Positions 1 to 9,501 of a DNA stretch of 64,000 nucleotides are shown here, one piece after another. Source of the DNA: an uncultured Schlesneria sp. (GTDB lineage Bacteria; Planctomycetota; Planctomycetia; Planctomycetales; Planctomycetaceae). Numbering within the stretch: position 1 is the first letter of the stretch; every line of letters begins with the position of its first letter. The notes under the pieces were generated by a model. It was not told the origin of the DNA, searched no databases, and was given only the letters and a program-made list of their open reading frames with translations. A program made the position numbers and the translations under genes. The DNA lies in assembly GCA_903834925.1 (NCBI GenBank), contig CAILLA010000020.1, positions 26,943 through 90,942 on the forward strand, in the 5' to 3' direction.

Positions 1-2
1 TC

Positions 3-98
3 TTCTCTTTTTTCGAGTCAATCGAAGAGCATTGGATGAACGAAGACGGACGTCCAGTCGCACACGAATCTTTGGACTTTGGCAAGGGACTAGAATGA
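3..98 (+). CDS. C-terminal end of an unidentified protein (5' truncated by window edge)
   Basis: An open frame runs from the window edge to a TGA at 96-98 and would encode about 31 residues rich in acidic side chains, ending in DFGKGLE. It lies convergent to the SGNH hydrolase gene with only five bases between the two stop codons, a tight tail-to-tail spacing that suggests a real gene end. Too little is present to name a family. Confidence 0.45.
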   Translation, partial: FSFFESIEEHWMNEDGRPVAHESLDFGKGLE

Positions 99-103
99 TC
101 GCC

Positions 104-1066
104 TCAACGTCGTTCAAGCCGCTCGTATGTTCCTGATCCGATGCGAAGTCGATCGCCTAACAGCGACCGGATCAACTCCATCATTTGTGTCTGACCTCGC
201 GCCGAAAGATGAATGCCATCCACTGTCGCGCCTTTCGAAGTGAGAACCTTACAGAAGCGGCGTTTGGGAATCAGGCTGACATGAAACCGTCTGGCAAGTC
301 TCCTTTGGGCAGCACCATAACGGGCACACAACGGCGGCAAAGGCAATTCAAACATAACGACCGAGCGTCCCGACTGAACGACTTCGGTTAACAATTGTTC
401 GAGATCTTCCTCGAATCGTTTAACGGGTAAACCCTCAAGCAGATCGTTGCCACCGATCTCTAAGATGACCAGACCTTTACGGTCCGACAAAAGCGAATTC
501 TGTTGTCTCGCCGACTTCAGTGTCGCGCCAGGCTGAGACGCATCGAGGACTTCGACTTCAGCCGTACGTGACAACTGCTTTGGCCATGTGTCTTCGCCAT
601 CGTTTAATCCCGCCGTCACCGAATCGCCAATGACAAGAATCTGTGAAACGAGCTCTGTTGGAGAAGTCCAGATATGAAACGGCAGTTCAATTGCTGCGGC
701 AGTCAGCAACCAGGCGAACGAGCTGAAAAACAGGATATTGCGATGCGAAGTCCTCGGTGATCGAATCGAGACAGCACTGTCAGGCGCGCTTGCCTGCGGC
801 GGTAAACGCAGTTCATTCAAAACCAGGACCAGCAGCGCGAACGTCGCGATCTGGAACCAGATTGGCAATGGAGGCGAACCGCAACAGACCAAAATCAGTC
901 CAACCGCCACGTTACGGATGATGGCAAAAGGACGAGTTATTTGCGACTTGCCAGAGCAAAGGCTGAAAACGACAGCTGCCGCAATCACGAGCGCGCCCAA
1001 GAGAGCAATGTCGCCTCCCCCGAAGACAAAAATCGTCCAGCGAATTAACGCGTTCGGTTCTTCCAT
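104..1066 (-). CDS. Membrane-anchored SGNH/GDSL-type hydrolase
   Basis: A 320-residue protein. The N-terminal 130 residues contain about four hydrophobic segments (near 10-36, 48-62, 69-86 and 110-128), so the catalytic part is membrane tethered. From residue 144 an SGNH hydrolase domain follows: block I GDSVTAG with nucleophile Ser149, block III GGND at 205-208, and block V DGIH with Asp283 and His286. Such enzymes are serine esterases or acylhydrolases, often on acylated sugars or lipids; the substrate cannot be read here. The start at [10 protein letters not shown] is chosen because the upstream 43 codons read like untranslated sequence (hydrophilic, no domain); a start at 1138 is possible. 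Confidence 0.8.
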   Translation of the reverse strand: MEEPNALIRWTIFVFGGGDIALLGALVIAAAVVFSLCSGKSQITRPFAIIRNVAVGLILVCCGSPPLPIWFQIATFALLVLVLNELRLPPQASAPDSAVSIRSPRTSHRNILFFSSFAWLLTAAAIELPFHIWTSPTELVSQILVIGDSVTAGLNDGEDTWPKQLSRTAEVEVLDASQPGATLKSARQQNSLLSDRKGLVILEIGGNDLLEGLPVKRFEEDLEQLLTEVVQSGRSVVMFELPLPPLCARYGAAQRRLARRFHVSLIPKRRFCKVLTSKGATVDGIHLSARGQTQMMELIRSLLGDRLRIGSGTYERLERR

Positions 1067-1352
1067 AGAACGGCTCCAATGTCCGCGCAGCACTACACGG
1101 CGACTTTGTAACCAGCAGCGATTGCGATCGGTCGACATGATCAATGACTCATGTCGATTGTACACAAGTACTTTTTCATCATACTGTGAGAACAAGTCAG
1201 ACTTGAAAGCCTTGTCTTGTCATGACAGACTTTTTTCAACGAATCGCAGTGCAGATCGGTTTTTGAACCGGCTCAATAGCCACTTGGCGATACAACCTCG
1301 CCAACGATGTTGTTGCATACAAACAAAAAACGAAAACGGGAGCAACAAAGTG

Positions 1353-2243
1353 ATGAACAAGACCAGAAAGCGGCTGACGGATCTGTTTTTCATGGCGGTT
1401 TTGTTTCTTCCCTATGCCCAGGCGCAAAGCGCCGAATTCGTCCTGAAGCGTGACATCCCTTATGCCGAGCCGGCTCTCGAACGTCAGGTCCTTGATGTTT
1501 ATTCCCCCGTCGCCGCCAAAAACTTACCTGTCGTCTTCTGGATTCATGGTGGCGGCTGGCAGACAGGAAACAAGACGGAAGTCCAGGCAAAGCCGCAAGC
1601 CTTTGTCGACAGGGGATTCGTCTTTGTCGCCACCAACTACCGACTTTTGCCAACCGTCGAGATGGGGACCATCAATCGTGATATCGCCAAGTCGATTCAC
1701 TGGGTCCATGACCATATCGCCGAATACGGCGGTGATCCAAAGCGGCTCCTGGTCATGGGTCATTCCGCAGGAGCACAACTGGCGGCACTGATCTGTACCG
1801 ATGACCGATATCTCAAATCCGAAGGGCTGAGTCTGTCGATCATCAAGGGCTGCGTCCCCGTGGATGGCGATACTTACGACGTCCCCGCCATCATCACCAC
1901 GGCAGAAACTCGTCGAACCGTCCACGGCCAGCCACAAGCCAAATTCGGCCACCGCGAGAAGTTCGGCAACGACCCCGAAAAGCACAAAGACTTCTCGGCG
2001 GTGACTCATGTGGCAAAGGGGAAGGGGATTCCCCCATTCCTGATCCTGTACGTCAATGATCATCCGGATAACTCGGCCCAGGCCCAGCGCCTCGGTAACG
2101 TCCTGAAGGAATCAGGCATCCCTACCAAAGTCGTCGGAGCCGTAGAAACCAATCACTCCCGCATCAATGTGAATCTCGGCACCGCCGACGATCCGTCAAC
2201 AAAGGCACTGTTCGATTTCGTCGCCGAGGCATTGAAAAACTAG
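1353..2243 (+). CDS. Secreted alpha/beta-hydrolase (esterase/lipase, BD-FAE-like)
   Basis: A 296-residue protein with a signal peptide (basic MNKTRKR, hydrophobic 11-20, likely cut after AQA near 24). It has the HGGGW oxyanion-hole motif at 65-69, the nucleophile elbow GHSAG with Ser138, Asp at 236 or 239 and His268 in ETNHS. This is the hormone-sensitive-lipase-like/BD-FAE esterase pattern, usually acting on short acyl or aryl esters outside the cytoplasm. The open frame extends 205 codons upstream, but that part overlaps the divergent SGNH gene antisense and lacks coding character; ATG 1353 gives a proper signal peptide. Confidence 0.85.
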   Translation: MNKTRKRLTDLFFMAVLFLPYAQAQSAEFVLKRDIPYAEPALERQVLDVYSPVAAKNLPVVFWIHGGGWQTGNKTEVQAKPQAFVDRGFVFVATNYRLLPTVEMGTINRDIAKSIHWVHDHIAEYGGDPKRLLVMGHSAGAQLAALICTDDRYLKSEGLSLSIIKGCVPVDGDTYDVPAIITTAETRRTVHGQPQAKFGHREKFGNDPEKHKDFSAVTHVAKGKGIPPFLILYVNDHPDNSAQAQRLGNVLKESGIPTKVVGAVETNHSRINVNLGTADDPSTKALFDFVAEALKN

Positions 2244-2261
2244 GTGCGTAGTTTGGGACAA

Positions 2262-2292
2262 GTAGGGTGGGACAAGTCTTCGAAGTCCCACC
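2262..2292. repeat. REP-like palindrome, GTGGGAC/GTCCCAC family
   Basis: A GTGGGAC arm and a GTCCCAC arm enclose the palindrome CTTCGAAG. Close relatives lie at 14569-14599, 14671-14701, 14799-14824, 14867-14895 and 46517-46547. Several sit just after stop codons, so they may act as RNA hairpins at transcript ends. Confidence 0.8.
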
Positions 2293-2402
2293 ACAACGAA
2301 TGCAACAACGCAGAACCACAAACGCTTTTGAACAAAAGGCAACGAAGGCAACAAAGAAAACAAGAAAGTCAGACACGATTACATTTCATTCATTTTCACC
2401 TC

Positions 2403-2499
2403 TTTTTCGTTCTTTCGAATTTTCGTGATCAGTTTTCATCTTCAATTCGCGAACCGCGAAATCACTAAGAGGATCACGAAAGTTCGAAAATACGAAAAA
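2403..2499. repeat. Long imperfect inverted repeat
   Basis: The left arm, 2403-2430, runs from TTTTTCG to CGTGATC; the right arm, 2472-2499, runs from GATCACG to CGAAAAA and is its near reverse complement, leaving a loop of about 40 bases. It lies in the 650-bp gap between the esterase and the glycan cluster, where no gene is seen. Confidence 0.6.
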
Positions 2500-2670
2500 A
2501 TACAGAATGGTAAACCCATCACACACCGATTCGTACGATTCGAAATGTGATGAAATGTCGTTGAGGTAAGGCCACGCTTATCTCTTCGCTTGCCAGGAGG
2601 AAAGCTTGCCAGCTAACCCCCTACACGAATTCCGACTTTTTTGAACGCCACGCTGCACAAGATATTGTGG

Positions 2671-2697
2671 CGCACGGGCTGAAGCCCATGCTACGGG
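2671..2697. repeat. GGGCTGAAGCCC palindromic repeat
   Basis: The core GGGCTGAAGCCC is followed by ATGCTACG. The same element recurs at 27736-27755 (reverse), 31506-31530, 57561-57584 (reverse) and 57668-57693. All copies are intergenic. Confidence 0.75.
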
Positions 2698-2888
2698 TTT
2701 TTGGCTTACGAAAACTCACAACGTCGTTGGAAGCGTCGACAGCCTTTCAGTGGGATTGCCTCTTTTCGGCGCACTCGATCCGGCCATTCTTGCCGATTCG
2801 GGATTGACAGTCTTTGGGTTTTGGTTGAGATTCCGCCCGTATATTGACCTCTTAAATCCCTGATTGTCTCTTTGTTTTCTGATTTCTC

Positions 2889-4247
2889 ATGAGTGTAACC
2901 TGCTCGGTATCGGCGACCGCTGCTTCGACGACCAATCGGCCCGTGACGCTGTCTCGGACGAGTGGGGCGATGGCGCTGGCGATCCGTATCGCCGGAGCGG
3001 GCGGAATGTTTCTCAGCCACATTGTCCTGGCTCGCAGCCTGGGGGTTGTCGGTTTTGGCGAGTATTCGCTGGCCATCGCCTGGCTTCAGGTCTTAACCGT
3101 CGCAGGAAAGCTTGGTCTGGACAATACTTCTCTACGCTACGTCGCTGAATATGTCACGCGAAATGAAGCCGGCAAGCTGAGTGGATTTATCCAAGCATCA
3201 ACCCGAGCTTCCTTTTTAGCCAGCACCACCGTTGCATCGATTGTGATCGCCCTGGTTATCCTCTTCAGGACTACGATTGGCGAGAGTTTGTCAGGTTGTC
3301 TGATCGTCGCGGCACTCATGATTCCGCTGGTCTCGCTACGTCAAATTCAGGAGGCAAGTCTGCGAGGAGTCGGTCGGCTTTTTGAAAGTCAGATCAGTAC
3401 GGTCGTCTGGCCTGTTCTCTTGTCACTGCTGGCGACAGTTGCCTGGCAAACGTCCTCGTCGGGGATTTCTTCATTGACCGCAGCGATCTTGCACCTGATT
3501 GCCGTCGTGACCGTATCAATCATGGTTTACCAATTTCAGCGACAGCATGCCGCGAGCGGCGACCCGGTCTCCATCAGTGATTCGTGTCGGCAACAGTGGA
3601 AGAATACGGCAATGGCATTCCTGTTCGCCGAAGGCTTGATCGCGTTGAAAAGTCGAGCCTGTGTTGCCATGGCAGGAATGTTACTGGATCGGGAAGCGGT
3701 TGGGCTTTACGGGGCGATGGAGAAATTCGCTGATGTCTCCGTTCTTGCCAGTCAGTCCCTGGGGCTGATTATTGCACCGCAGTTCGCTTCGCTTTATGCA
3801 GCAGGTCGCTACGCGGAAATGCGTCGATTGATGAGACAAGGTCAGTTTCTCGGGCTGGCATTCACACTTCCCGTTGCATTGGGAGTCGCGATCTTCGGTG
3901 AATATCTCTTCCTGCTGCTGGGGCCTGGTTATCGAGCGGGCTGGTCGGTGCTGATGATTTTACTCGCATCGGCATGTATCGCGGCATTTTCTGGTCCTGC
4001 TGCTTATGTGCTCCAGATGACAGGCCGCGAACGAACCATGCTGGTGATTACTGCCGCCAGTGCCGCAACGAATATTCTACTCAGTCTTCTCCTCATGCCC
4101 GCCTATGGAATTATGGGTCTGGGAATCTCACAAATGGCGACCAGCCTTGTCTGGACGGTCGGAGTACGTTCGAGCCTGGCCTGGCACCCTGTCTGGCAGG
4201 ACAAGTCCGTCATCACGCATGCGATTCAGAACGAGGTGGCCCGATGA
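2889..4247 (+). CDS. Polysaccharide flippase (Wzx/MATE-like membrane transporter)
   Basis: A 452-residue integral membrane protein with about 12-14 hydrophobic helices spread along its whole length and the short soluble loops typical of Wzx/RfbX-type flippases. The N-terminal stretch with ARSLGVVGFGEYSLA is characteristic of oligosaccharide flippases, and the C-terminal part matches the usual polysaccharide biosynthesis C-terminal region in its pattern. The role would be to flip undecaprenyl-linked glycan units across the cytoplasmic membrane. The stop overlaps the next start (ATGA), so translation is probably coupled to the polymerase gene. No strong ribosome-binding site precedes the ATG at 2889. 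Confidence 0.85.
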   Translation: MSVTCSVSATAASTTNRPVTLSRTSGAMALAIRIAGAGGMFLSHIVLARSLGVVGFGEYSLAIAWLQVLTVAGKLGLDNTSLRYVAEYVTRNEAGKLSGFIQASTRASFLASTTVASIVIALVILFRTTIGESLSGCLIVAALMIPLVSLRQIQEASLRGVGRLFESQISTVVWPVLLSLLATVAWQTSSSGISSLTAAILHLIAVVTVSIMVYQFQRQHAASGDPVSISDSCRQQWKNTAMAFLFAEGLIALKSRACVAMAGMLLDREAVGLYGAMEKFADVSVLASQSLGLIIAPQFASLYAAGRYAEMRRLMRQGQFLGLAFTLPVALGVAIFGEYLFLLLGPGYRAGWSVLMILLASACIAAFSGPAAYVLQMTGRERTMLVITAASAATNILLSLLLMPAYGIMGLGISQMATSLVWTVGVRSSLAWHPVWQDKSVITHAIQNEVAR

Positions 4248-5566
4248 GACTGATTTGGCTCTGGTTTATTGCGGGGATCATTCTCTGGCCAATCCATTCC
4301 ACGGTCGCCACGGTCGGTGACAAGCCGATCGATATGATGTTTTCAGACGCTTTAATTTTCCTGATACCGGTTTCGTACATTTTCATTCGAACCACGCCAA
4401 CTCGCGAGCAGTGTCAATTCGCCAAAGCACCGATCCTCTGGTATAGCTTAACGCCAACCCTGGCGTTGATTTGCGTGTTGTATATGACCGCCGTCGCGGG
4501 GATTGGACTCGGTTTATCCGGCGAAACGGTTCGAATCTTTTCCGCTTTCAAACTGGCAAAGCCGGTTGGATTTGTCCTGCTGGGGTTGATGCTCGGTTCA
4601 TGGACCGACCCGATCGATTTCATCCATATTTTCAGTCGGGGCTTCGGCATCCTGACAGGATTGACGTTCTTCTTTACGTTGACCGAACCAAGCTTTCCAC
4701 TCGGCGAGTGGGGAAAATACATTTTTGAGTATGAACTGAGCGGCTATCCGAATTCGCCAATGAGTTTCTATGCAGTGCTCGTTCCATTGCTGATCGCAGC
4801 CGCCGACACAAGCAAGAATCGAGCGATTCAGTTAGTTGGATGGGGGCTGGCGGCTGCCACGGCGCTGATCATTCTTGGTTCGATGTCACGATCCTCAACG
4901 CTTGCGCTTCTTTTCGGAACGGTCCTTTACCTGGCAATGACAGGTCGTCAGGCGTTTCTCGTTGGAAGTTTTATCGTCATTACAGTCTTCAGCATCGTGG
5001 GATTTGGCCTCTTTTCAGCCTTGAGAGAAACAGACGTCGTTTCGGTGCTGACTCAACGAGTCCAGGATCGAGTGAATCGAAGTACCGAGTCAGAAGACCC
5101 TTCATCCGGTCGATTTGATATCTGGGAATTTGCGTTGGAGTTGTCTGCCGAAAAGCCAATCTTTGGCTACATGTTCGAATCGTTTTCTCGTTACACCGGA
5201 GACATTGATACGCCGCACCAGCAGTACCTGGAAGTCCTCTACAAGTGCGGTGGACTGGGGCTGTTGCTTTACGGATCGGTGCTGGGAAGCTGTTTGATGG
5301 TGACTCGCCGACTTTTGCGATTGACCACGTTCGGTGCCCCGGCCTGGTATCGATTGAACGCGATGGTCGCAATGCTGGGGGCTGTCTTACTGGGCAACCT
5401 CACGCAGCCAAATCTGACATATTCTTTGACCGGGAACATGGTGTTCCTCATGTTTGGCACTTTGTGCAGTTCACGAGCGGTCGTATCGGCCTCTTTACCC
5501 GCTCCGAATACATTTTTGACGCCGATGCAGGCTGCCTCAATGACGCCGCGAAGGATCGCCGCGTAA
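4244..5566 (+). CDS. O-antigen ligase/polymerase (Wzy/WaaL-like)
   Basis: A 440-residue polytopic membrane protein with about ten hydrophobic segments. A large loop after the middle of the protein contains the segment PHQQYLEVLYKCGGLGLLL, corresponding to the HNxYL...xGxxGL pattern of the Wzy/O-antigen ligase family. Such enzymes polymerise lipid-linked repeat units or ligate finished chains on the outer face of the membrane; sequence alone does not separate the two. The start at 4244 overlaps the flippase stop by four bases, which supports this ATG over an open frame extending further upstream. Confidence 0.85.
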   Translation: MRLIWLWFIAGIILWPIHSTVATVGDKPIDMMFSDALIFLIPVSYIFIRTTPTREQCQFAKAPILWYSLTPTLALICVLYMTAVAGIGLGLSGETVRIFSAFKLAKPVGFVLLGLMLGSWTDPIDFIHIFSRGFGILTGLTFFFTLTEPSFPLGEWGKYIFEYELSGYPNSPMSFYAVLVPLLIAAADTSKNRAIQLVGWGLAAATALIILGSMSRSSTLALLFGTVLYLAMTGRQAFLVGSFIVITVFSIVGFGLFSALRETDVVSVLTQRVQDRVNRSTESEDPSSGRFDIWEFALELSAEKPIFGYMFESFSRYTGDIDTPHQQYLEVLYKCGGLGLLLYGSVLGSCLMVTRRLLRLTTFGAPAWYRLNAMVAMLGAVLLGNLTQPNLTYSLTGNMVFLMFGTLCSSRAVVSASLPAPNTFLTPMQAASMTPRRIAA

Positions 5567-5584
5567 TCGTTATTGTTAAGAAGA

Positions 5585-6889
5585 ATGGAATCTCAATTGA
5601 ACGCACCCGAACCCGCGATTGCTGATGCGAAGGTAACACAACCGTTACCGTTTGCAGACCATATCCGAAACCAGTTTGAAAGTTTGAAACGGAAGCCGGA
5701 ACTGGCGTCTGATGTGACGTGCTTTCGTCCTGGCGAAGCCCTGTCGTCCATTCGATACATCGCTCACGCCCACGGTCTACACGTTGCTCGCTGGTTGAAA
5801 ATTCTGGCACACACGAAGACGCGAATTACAATCGATACGGCGAATCCGGTTCCAGAGTTTTCCAATGAATTCGTCGCAGTCGTCCCGTTGCTCCCCAGGT
5901 GGCTGCGTGTCCCGATGGCGGTGCGTTATTTTCTCAGCGGGCTTGTGCTCCGATACCTGGTGTCTTGCCCTCCAAACGAATTGATTCATGCACACTGTGC
6001 TTCGGGAAATGGCCTGGTGGCCTGGATGAGTGGTCGGCGTTACGTTCTGGGAACTTACGGTTCCGAAATCTACGGTGCAAAACAGCGAGGCAAAATCTAT
6101 TGCTGGGTGCTCAAACAAATCCTGCAAAACGCAGAGCGCATTTCTGTTGGCTCGGCGGAAAGCATTAAACTCCTGGTCGAAGAATATGGCATCCCTAAAG
6201 AACGGATTCACTTCTTTCTCCTGGGCTATGACGAAACCAGTTTCCACCCCGTGGGTCATTTCGAGCGGATGCGATTGCGCGAAGAACGACAACTGCCGAC
6301 GGATGAACCGATCTGGGTTGTGAATCGTCGGACCGATCCACATTACCGAACCATGGAAGTGGTTAACGGCTTTCTTCAGTACTGCCAGGACAACGCTCGT
6401 GGCCGACTGATTCTTTTGTGCGGTGACCAACATCAGGAGTACACAAAAGCAATCCGCAACGTGATCGAGGCTCATCCAGCGGGTCACCGTGTCACCCTCG
6501 TCGAGCGAATGCTCGCGGCGGAAGAGATGGCGTGTTGGCTTCAATTGGGTGATTACACGCTGTCGGTTCCGAAGACGGATAATTTCTCGATCTCAACCGT
6601 GGAATCCATGGGATGTGGAACCGCTCCGATTGTGTCGAATCTCGTCGGCTACAGCCTGCTGCGTGATTGCCCTGCTGTCCGCTGGATGTCCCGGTACGAA
6701 CCAGCCGACTTTGCATTCATGTTCGCCGAGACCGCGAAATCTTCACCAGCCGCACTTGAAGCTCAAAGAAAAGTTTGCGTGCAATTTGTTCAGGAAGGGT
6801 ATTCGACGGAAGGTGCCATCCACGACATCGTCGAGTTCTACCTGGGAGTCCGGAAACGACAGGTCGAATTCTTGAAACGGGCTGCGTAA
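5585..6889 (+). CDS. Glycosyltransferase, GT4-like (GT-B fold)
   Basis: A 434-residue soluble protein. The N-terminal half carries an HAHCASGNGLVAW segment and YGSEIYG, the acceptor-side pattern of GT-B enzymes. The C-terminal half has SISTVESMGCGTAPI, the conserved region around the E-x(7)-E-type nucleotide-sugar site of GT4 family members, though only one clear acidic residue is visible. It likely adds a sugar to the lipid-linked glycan handled by the preceding flippase and polymerase, 18 bp upstream. An in-frame TTG at 5573 is an alternative start; ATG 5585 has AAGAAG just upstream. Confidence 0.8.
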   Translation: MESQLNAPEPAIADAKVTQPLPFADHIRNQFESLKRKPELASDVTCFRPGEALSSIRYIAHAHGLHVARWLKILAHTKTRITIDTANPVPEFSNEFVAVVPLLPRWLRVPMAVRYFLSGLVLRYLVSCPPNELIHAHCASGNGLVAWMSGRRYVLGTYGSEIYGAKQRGKIYCWVLKQILQNAERISVGSAESIKLLVEEYGIPKERIHFFLLGYDETSFHPVGHFERMRLREERQLPTDEPIWVVNRRTDPHYRTMEVVNGFLQYCQDNARGRLILLCGDQHQEYTKAIRNVIEAHPAGHRVTLVERMLAAEEMACWLQLGDYTLSVPKTDNFSISTVESMGCGTAPIVSNLVGYSLLRDCPAVRWMSRYEPADFAFMFAETAKSSPAALEAQRKVCVQFVQEGYSTEGAIHDIVEFYLGVRKRQVEFLKRAA

Positions 6890-6919
6890 CAATCACCAGT
6901 GATGGAGCGGTCATTAAGA

Positions 6920-7003
6920 CCTATTCGTCCCATAAGTCCTATACGTCCCATTCCTTTCCTTCATGGGACTTATAGGACAAATGGGACTGATGGGACGAAT
7001 AGG
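6920..7003. repeat. Nine-base periodic repeat in inverted array
   Basis: Units close to GTCCYATAN repeat every nine bases on the left arm and in reverse orientation on the right arm. The outer 14 bases (6920-6933 and 6990-7003) are exact inverted copies beginning CCTATTCG. It lies between the glycosyltransferase and acyltransferase genes and could fold into a long hairpin in the cluster mRNA. Confidence 0.75.
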
Positions 7004-7038
7004 ATGCTGACATCCAAACTTCTTTGGAGTTCTACCGA

Positions 7039-8100
7039 ATGATCGATGATGTTGTTGGGGGGGCTGCCGTTGACCGCAGTCAGTCGATTGCGGTGGCGTC
7101 GCGCACGCCAGTAACTCCACTTTTTGCCGGGCCAAAGGACGCGTTGCTGCTGGCCGCCGAATGGTCGTTTCGGCAGATCTATTGGCGCAGCTCCCGACTG
7201 CGCGAGTGGATAAAGCGGGCGAAATCGAAGAAAGCTCCCGTTGCTCAGGTCGCTGATAAACAGGCGTTGATTGGCCATCTGCAGTCAATTGGTGTCACAC
7301 CTGGCTCGCTGGTCATGGCTCATACTTCCGTTTCCGGGCTATCGCTTGCTGAGGACAACTCGCTGACTGGCAAGCCCGCGAATTCGATGCAGGTTGCTCA
7401 AGAATTGGTTTCGATATTCATCGCGATGGTTGGTGACACCGGGACACTCGTGATGCCGACGCACCCCGTCTACAAAAATCGACCTGCCCCTGCTGGAGCG
7501 ACAGATCGCCCGGCGTTGCCGGTTTATAATCCATCGTCAACCCCTTGCGGTGTGGGGCTGGCGAATGAATTATTCTGGCGTCAAGCAGGGACGTTGCGTA
7601 GTCGTTTTCCGCATAACACTCTGGCTGCTCGTGGCCCTCTGGCGACAGAGCTACTGCATGACAACCTGAACGAATCCAAACCGCTGGCTCATGGTGTCGA
7701 TTCCGGATACTACCGCTTCTGCCAGCGAAACGGGTTGCTGGTTAGTGTTGGAGTGCCACTCGCCAATTGTTTCACGCTGGTTCATGCCGCCGAGGAATCC
7801 CGTGACCAACAATGGCCGGTGAAAGATTTCTTTGAGGAACGAGATTACATCGTGCGCGAGCACGGCGTTGATCAAACGGTGACAATCCGAAAAACGCGGA
7901 CGGAATTCATGATGTTTAGCCTCTGTATTCGCAAGCTCCGAAGAGATCTCGTTCGCGCGGGAATTCTGCATGAAGGTCGCGTCGGTACCGTCCGAGTCGA
8001 CTGGGCTCGGTCGGGTGAGATTTTTCAATTTATTACACAACGAAATCGGACGTCGACCTATCCCTACTTTGGAACGTCACTGGTGCCGAGGAAGGAGTAA
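7039..8100 (+). CDS. AAC(3)-family N-acyltransferase (aminoglycoside 3-N-acetyltransferase-like)
   Basis: A 353-residue protein. After a divergent 75-residue N-terminal part, the AAC(3) fold is visible: VMAHTSVSGL, then GDTGTLVMPTHP, then RFPHNTLAARGPLA (the RxxHPxxSxAAxG-type motif), and VGVPLANCFTLVHAAEE near the C-terminal third. Classical family members transfer acetyl from acetyl-CoA to an amino sugar. In a glycan cluster, and with an acyl carrier protein two genes on, N-acylation of an amino sugar in the exported glycan is more likely than antibiotic resistance; that is inference. GGAG lies about ten bases before ATG 7039. Confidence 0.75.
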   Translation: MIDDVVGGAAVDRSQSIAVASRTPVTPLFAGPKDALLLAAEWSFRQIYWRSSRLREWIKRAKSKKAPVAQVADKQALIGHLQSIGVTPGSLVMAHTSVSGLSLAEDNSLTGKPANSMQVAQELVSIFIAMVGDTGTLVMPTHPVYKNRPAPAGATDRPALPVYNPSSTPCGVGLANELFWRQAGTLRSRFPHNTLAARGPLATELLHDNLNESKPLAHGVDSGYYRFCQRNGLLVSVGVPLANCFTLVHAAEESRDQQWPVKDFFEERDYIVREHGVDQTVTIRKTRTEFMMFSLCIRKLRRDLVRAGILHEGRVGTVRVDWARSGEIFQFITQRNRTSTYPYFGTSLVPRKE

Positions 8101-8104
8101 AGCC

Positions 8105-9181
8105 GTGGCTCATCCAATCATTAATTGTCAGGATCCTTTGTCAACGACTTCGGGCCGGGCACTGTTCTCGGCCGAGAATGGCGATTTGTACATCGGGCGA
8201 GGTTGTCAGATCTATCGTTCGCAGGACCGTGGTTTGACGTGGCAGCGTGATTGTTTTGTCCCGTCGTTTGGCTGGAAACATCAATGTTCTCGGGTCCGAA
8301 TTTTGGCGCGGCTTCTTCGCTGGTACATTGCGGCGCTACGTGTTCTTCCGGACGGCAGCCGACTGGCTGTTGCCCGAGACGGTATCTACCGGGCGGCAGC
8401 GGGCGAACAAGCGATGACGCGAGTATTTGCCATTCAACGTGGCTCGCGACCACTCAATTTTTCTGTCGATCGATCGCGTGTGCTGTTCGGGGAATACGGC
8501 AGCGGTCTTGAAGAGACCGAAGTCCTGATTTATGTCTCCGAAGACTACGGCAAGACGTTTCACGAAGGATTTCGATTTCCTAAAGGAGATATCAGACATG
8601 TCCATCACGTAATGGTCGATCCAAGCGAAGGCCATTACTGGGTTCTGGTCGGTGACTTCGGACGACAGACCGGGGTTGGCGTGTTGAGTCGTGACTTGAA
8701 ACACCTCGAATGGTTAGGGCGCGGAACCCAGCGATATCGCGCGGTCTCGGCTTTGATCGAACCTGACTGCCTCGTGTATGGGACGGATTCCGACCGCGAC
8801 CGCAATTTCATCGTCCGCCTGGACAAACAAAGCGGACGAATCGACGAGCTGAAAGAGGTCGAAGGAAGTTCGCTCTACTCAGCCCGGTTTGGCGGGTTGC
8901 GAGTCATTTCCACCGCCGTTGAACCAAATCCCTATTGCCGTTCACGAGAATGCTCTTTATATGGAAGCCGAAATGGTGGTCCATGGCAGAAATTGGTGAC
9001 ACATCGCAAAGATTATCTCAGCCCGGTCTACTTTCAATTTGGAACGCTGGTGCTCCCTTACACTCAGGATTCGCCGCAGACTGCGTTGATGTATAGTGGA
9101 CAGGCCGTCGATGGTTTGGATGGTCGGGTTGCCTTGATTGGTTCGGAAACCGAAATTCAACAAATTGCACGCGCTGCTTGA
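8105..9181 (+). CDS. Asp-box (BNR/sialidase-like) beta-propeller protein
   Basis: A 358-residue protein without a clear signal peptide. It contains Asp-box motifs typical of sialidase and sortilin-type propellers: SQDRGLTW near residue 41 and SEDYGKTF near 141, with a degenerate copy SRNGGPW near 285. Asp boxes mark the blade fold and do not prove glycosidase activity; no sialidase FRIP motif or Arg triad is obvious. The GTG start at 8105 follows the acyltransferase stop by four bases, with AAGGAG at 8093-8098 as a strong ribosome-binding site, so the two genes are coupled. The gene may encode a glycan-binding or hydrolytic accessory protein. Confidence 0.7.
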   Translation: MAHPIINCQDPLSTTSGRALFSAENGDLYIGRGCQIYRSQDRGLTWQRDCFVPSFGWKHQCSRVRILARLLRWYIAALRVLPDGSRLAVARDGIYRAAAGEQAMTRVFAIQRGSRPLNFSVDRSRVLFGEYGSGLEETEVLIYVSEDYGKTFHEGFRFPKGDIRHVHHVMVDPSEGHYWVLVGDFGRQTGVGVLSRDLKHLEWLGRGTQRYRAVSALIEPDCLVYGTDSDRDRNFIVRLDKQSGRIDELKEVEGSSLYSARFGGLRVISTAVEPNPYCRSRECSLYGSRNGGPWQKLVTHRKDYLSPVYFQFGTLVLPYTQDSPQTALMYSGQAVDGLDGRVALIGSETEIQQIARAA

Positions 9182-9231
9182 ATCGCCATGATTCGGAAAA
9201 GCGTGAATCTACTTACGTTGAGGAGTCGAAC

Positions 9232-9501
9232 ATGTCGACATCAAATGCCAGTTCGAACCCAGAAAAGCTGTCTGCCGACGCCGTCATTCAACTGATCGCC
9301 GAAGCACTCGATATCCCTGCCTCGAAATTAATTGAATCCAGTCAGGCTACCGACGTCCCTGAATGGGATTCCATGGGAATTCTTGGCATTCTCTCTGTGC
9401 TCGATCGCGAAGGGGTCAAGTGCGACATCGGCAACACCGAAGCGTTACAGTCGGTACGAGGCGTGCTGGGAGTCTTTCAATCTGCCGGTAGACTTGCCTG
9501 A
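9232..9501 (+). CDS. Acyl carrier protein
   Basis: An 89-residue acidic protein with the phosphopantetheine attachment motif EWDSMGIL, placing the 4'-phosphopantetheine on Ser47. Size and helical pattern fit a free-standing acyl carrier protein that carries acyl groups as thioesters. It is the last gene of the glycan cluster, 50 bp after the propeller gene. The ATG at 9232 is preceded by GAGG at good spacing; an open frame extends to 9178 but that part is unlike ACPs. It is likely specialised for modification of the glycan, perhaps as donor or partner for the AAC(3)-like enzyme, rather than being the housekeeping AcpP. Confidence 0.85.
   Translation: MSTSNASSNPEKLSADAVIQLIAEALDIPASKLIESSQATDVPEWDSMGILGILSVLDREGVKCDIGNTEALQSVRGVLGVFQSAGRLA

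Noticed and set aside
7039..8100. Antibiotic resistance gene aac(3)
   Set aside because: The fold fits, but the gene is inside a glycan cluster with a divergent N-terminus and an ACP nearby; a resistance role has no support.
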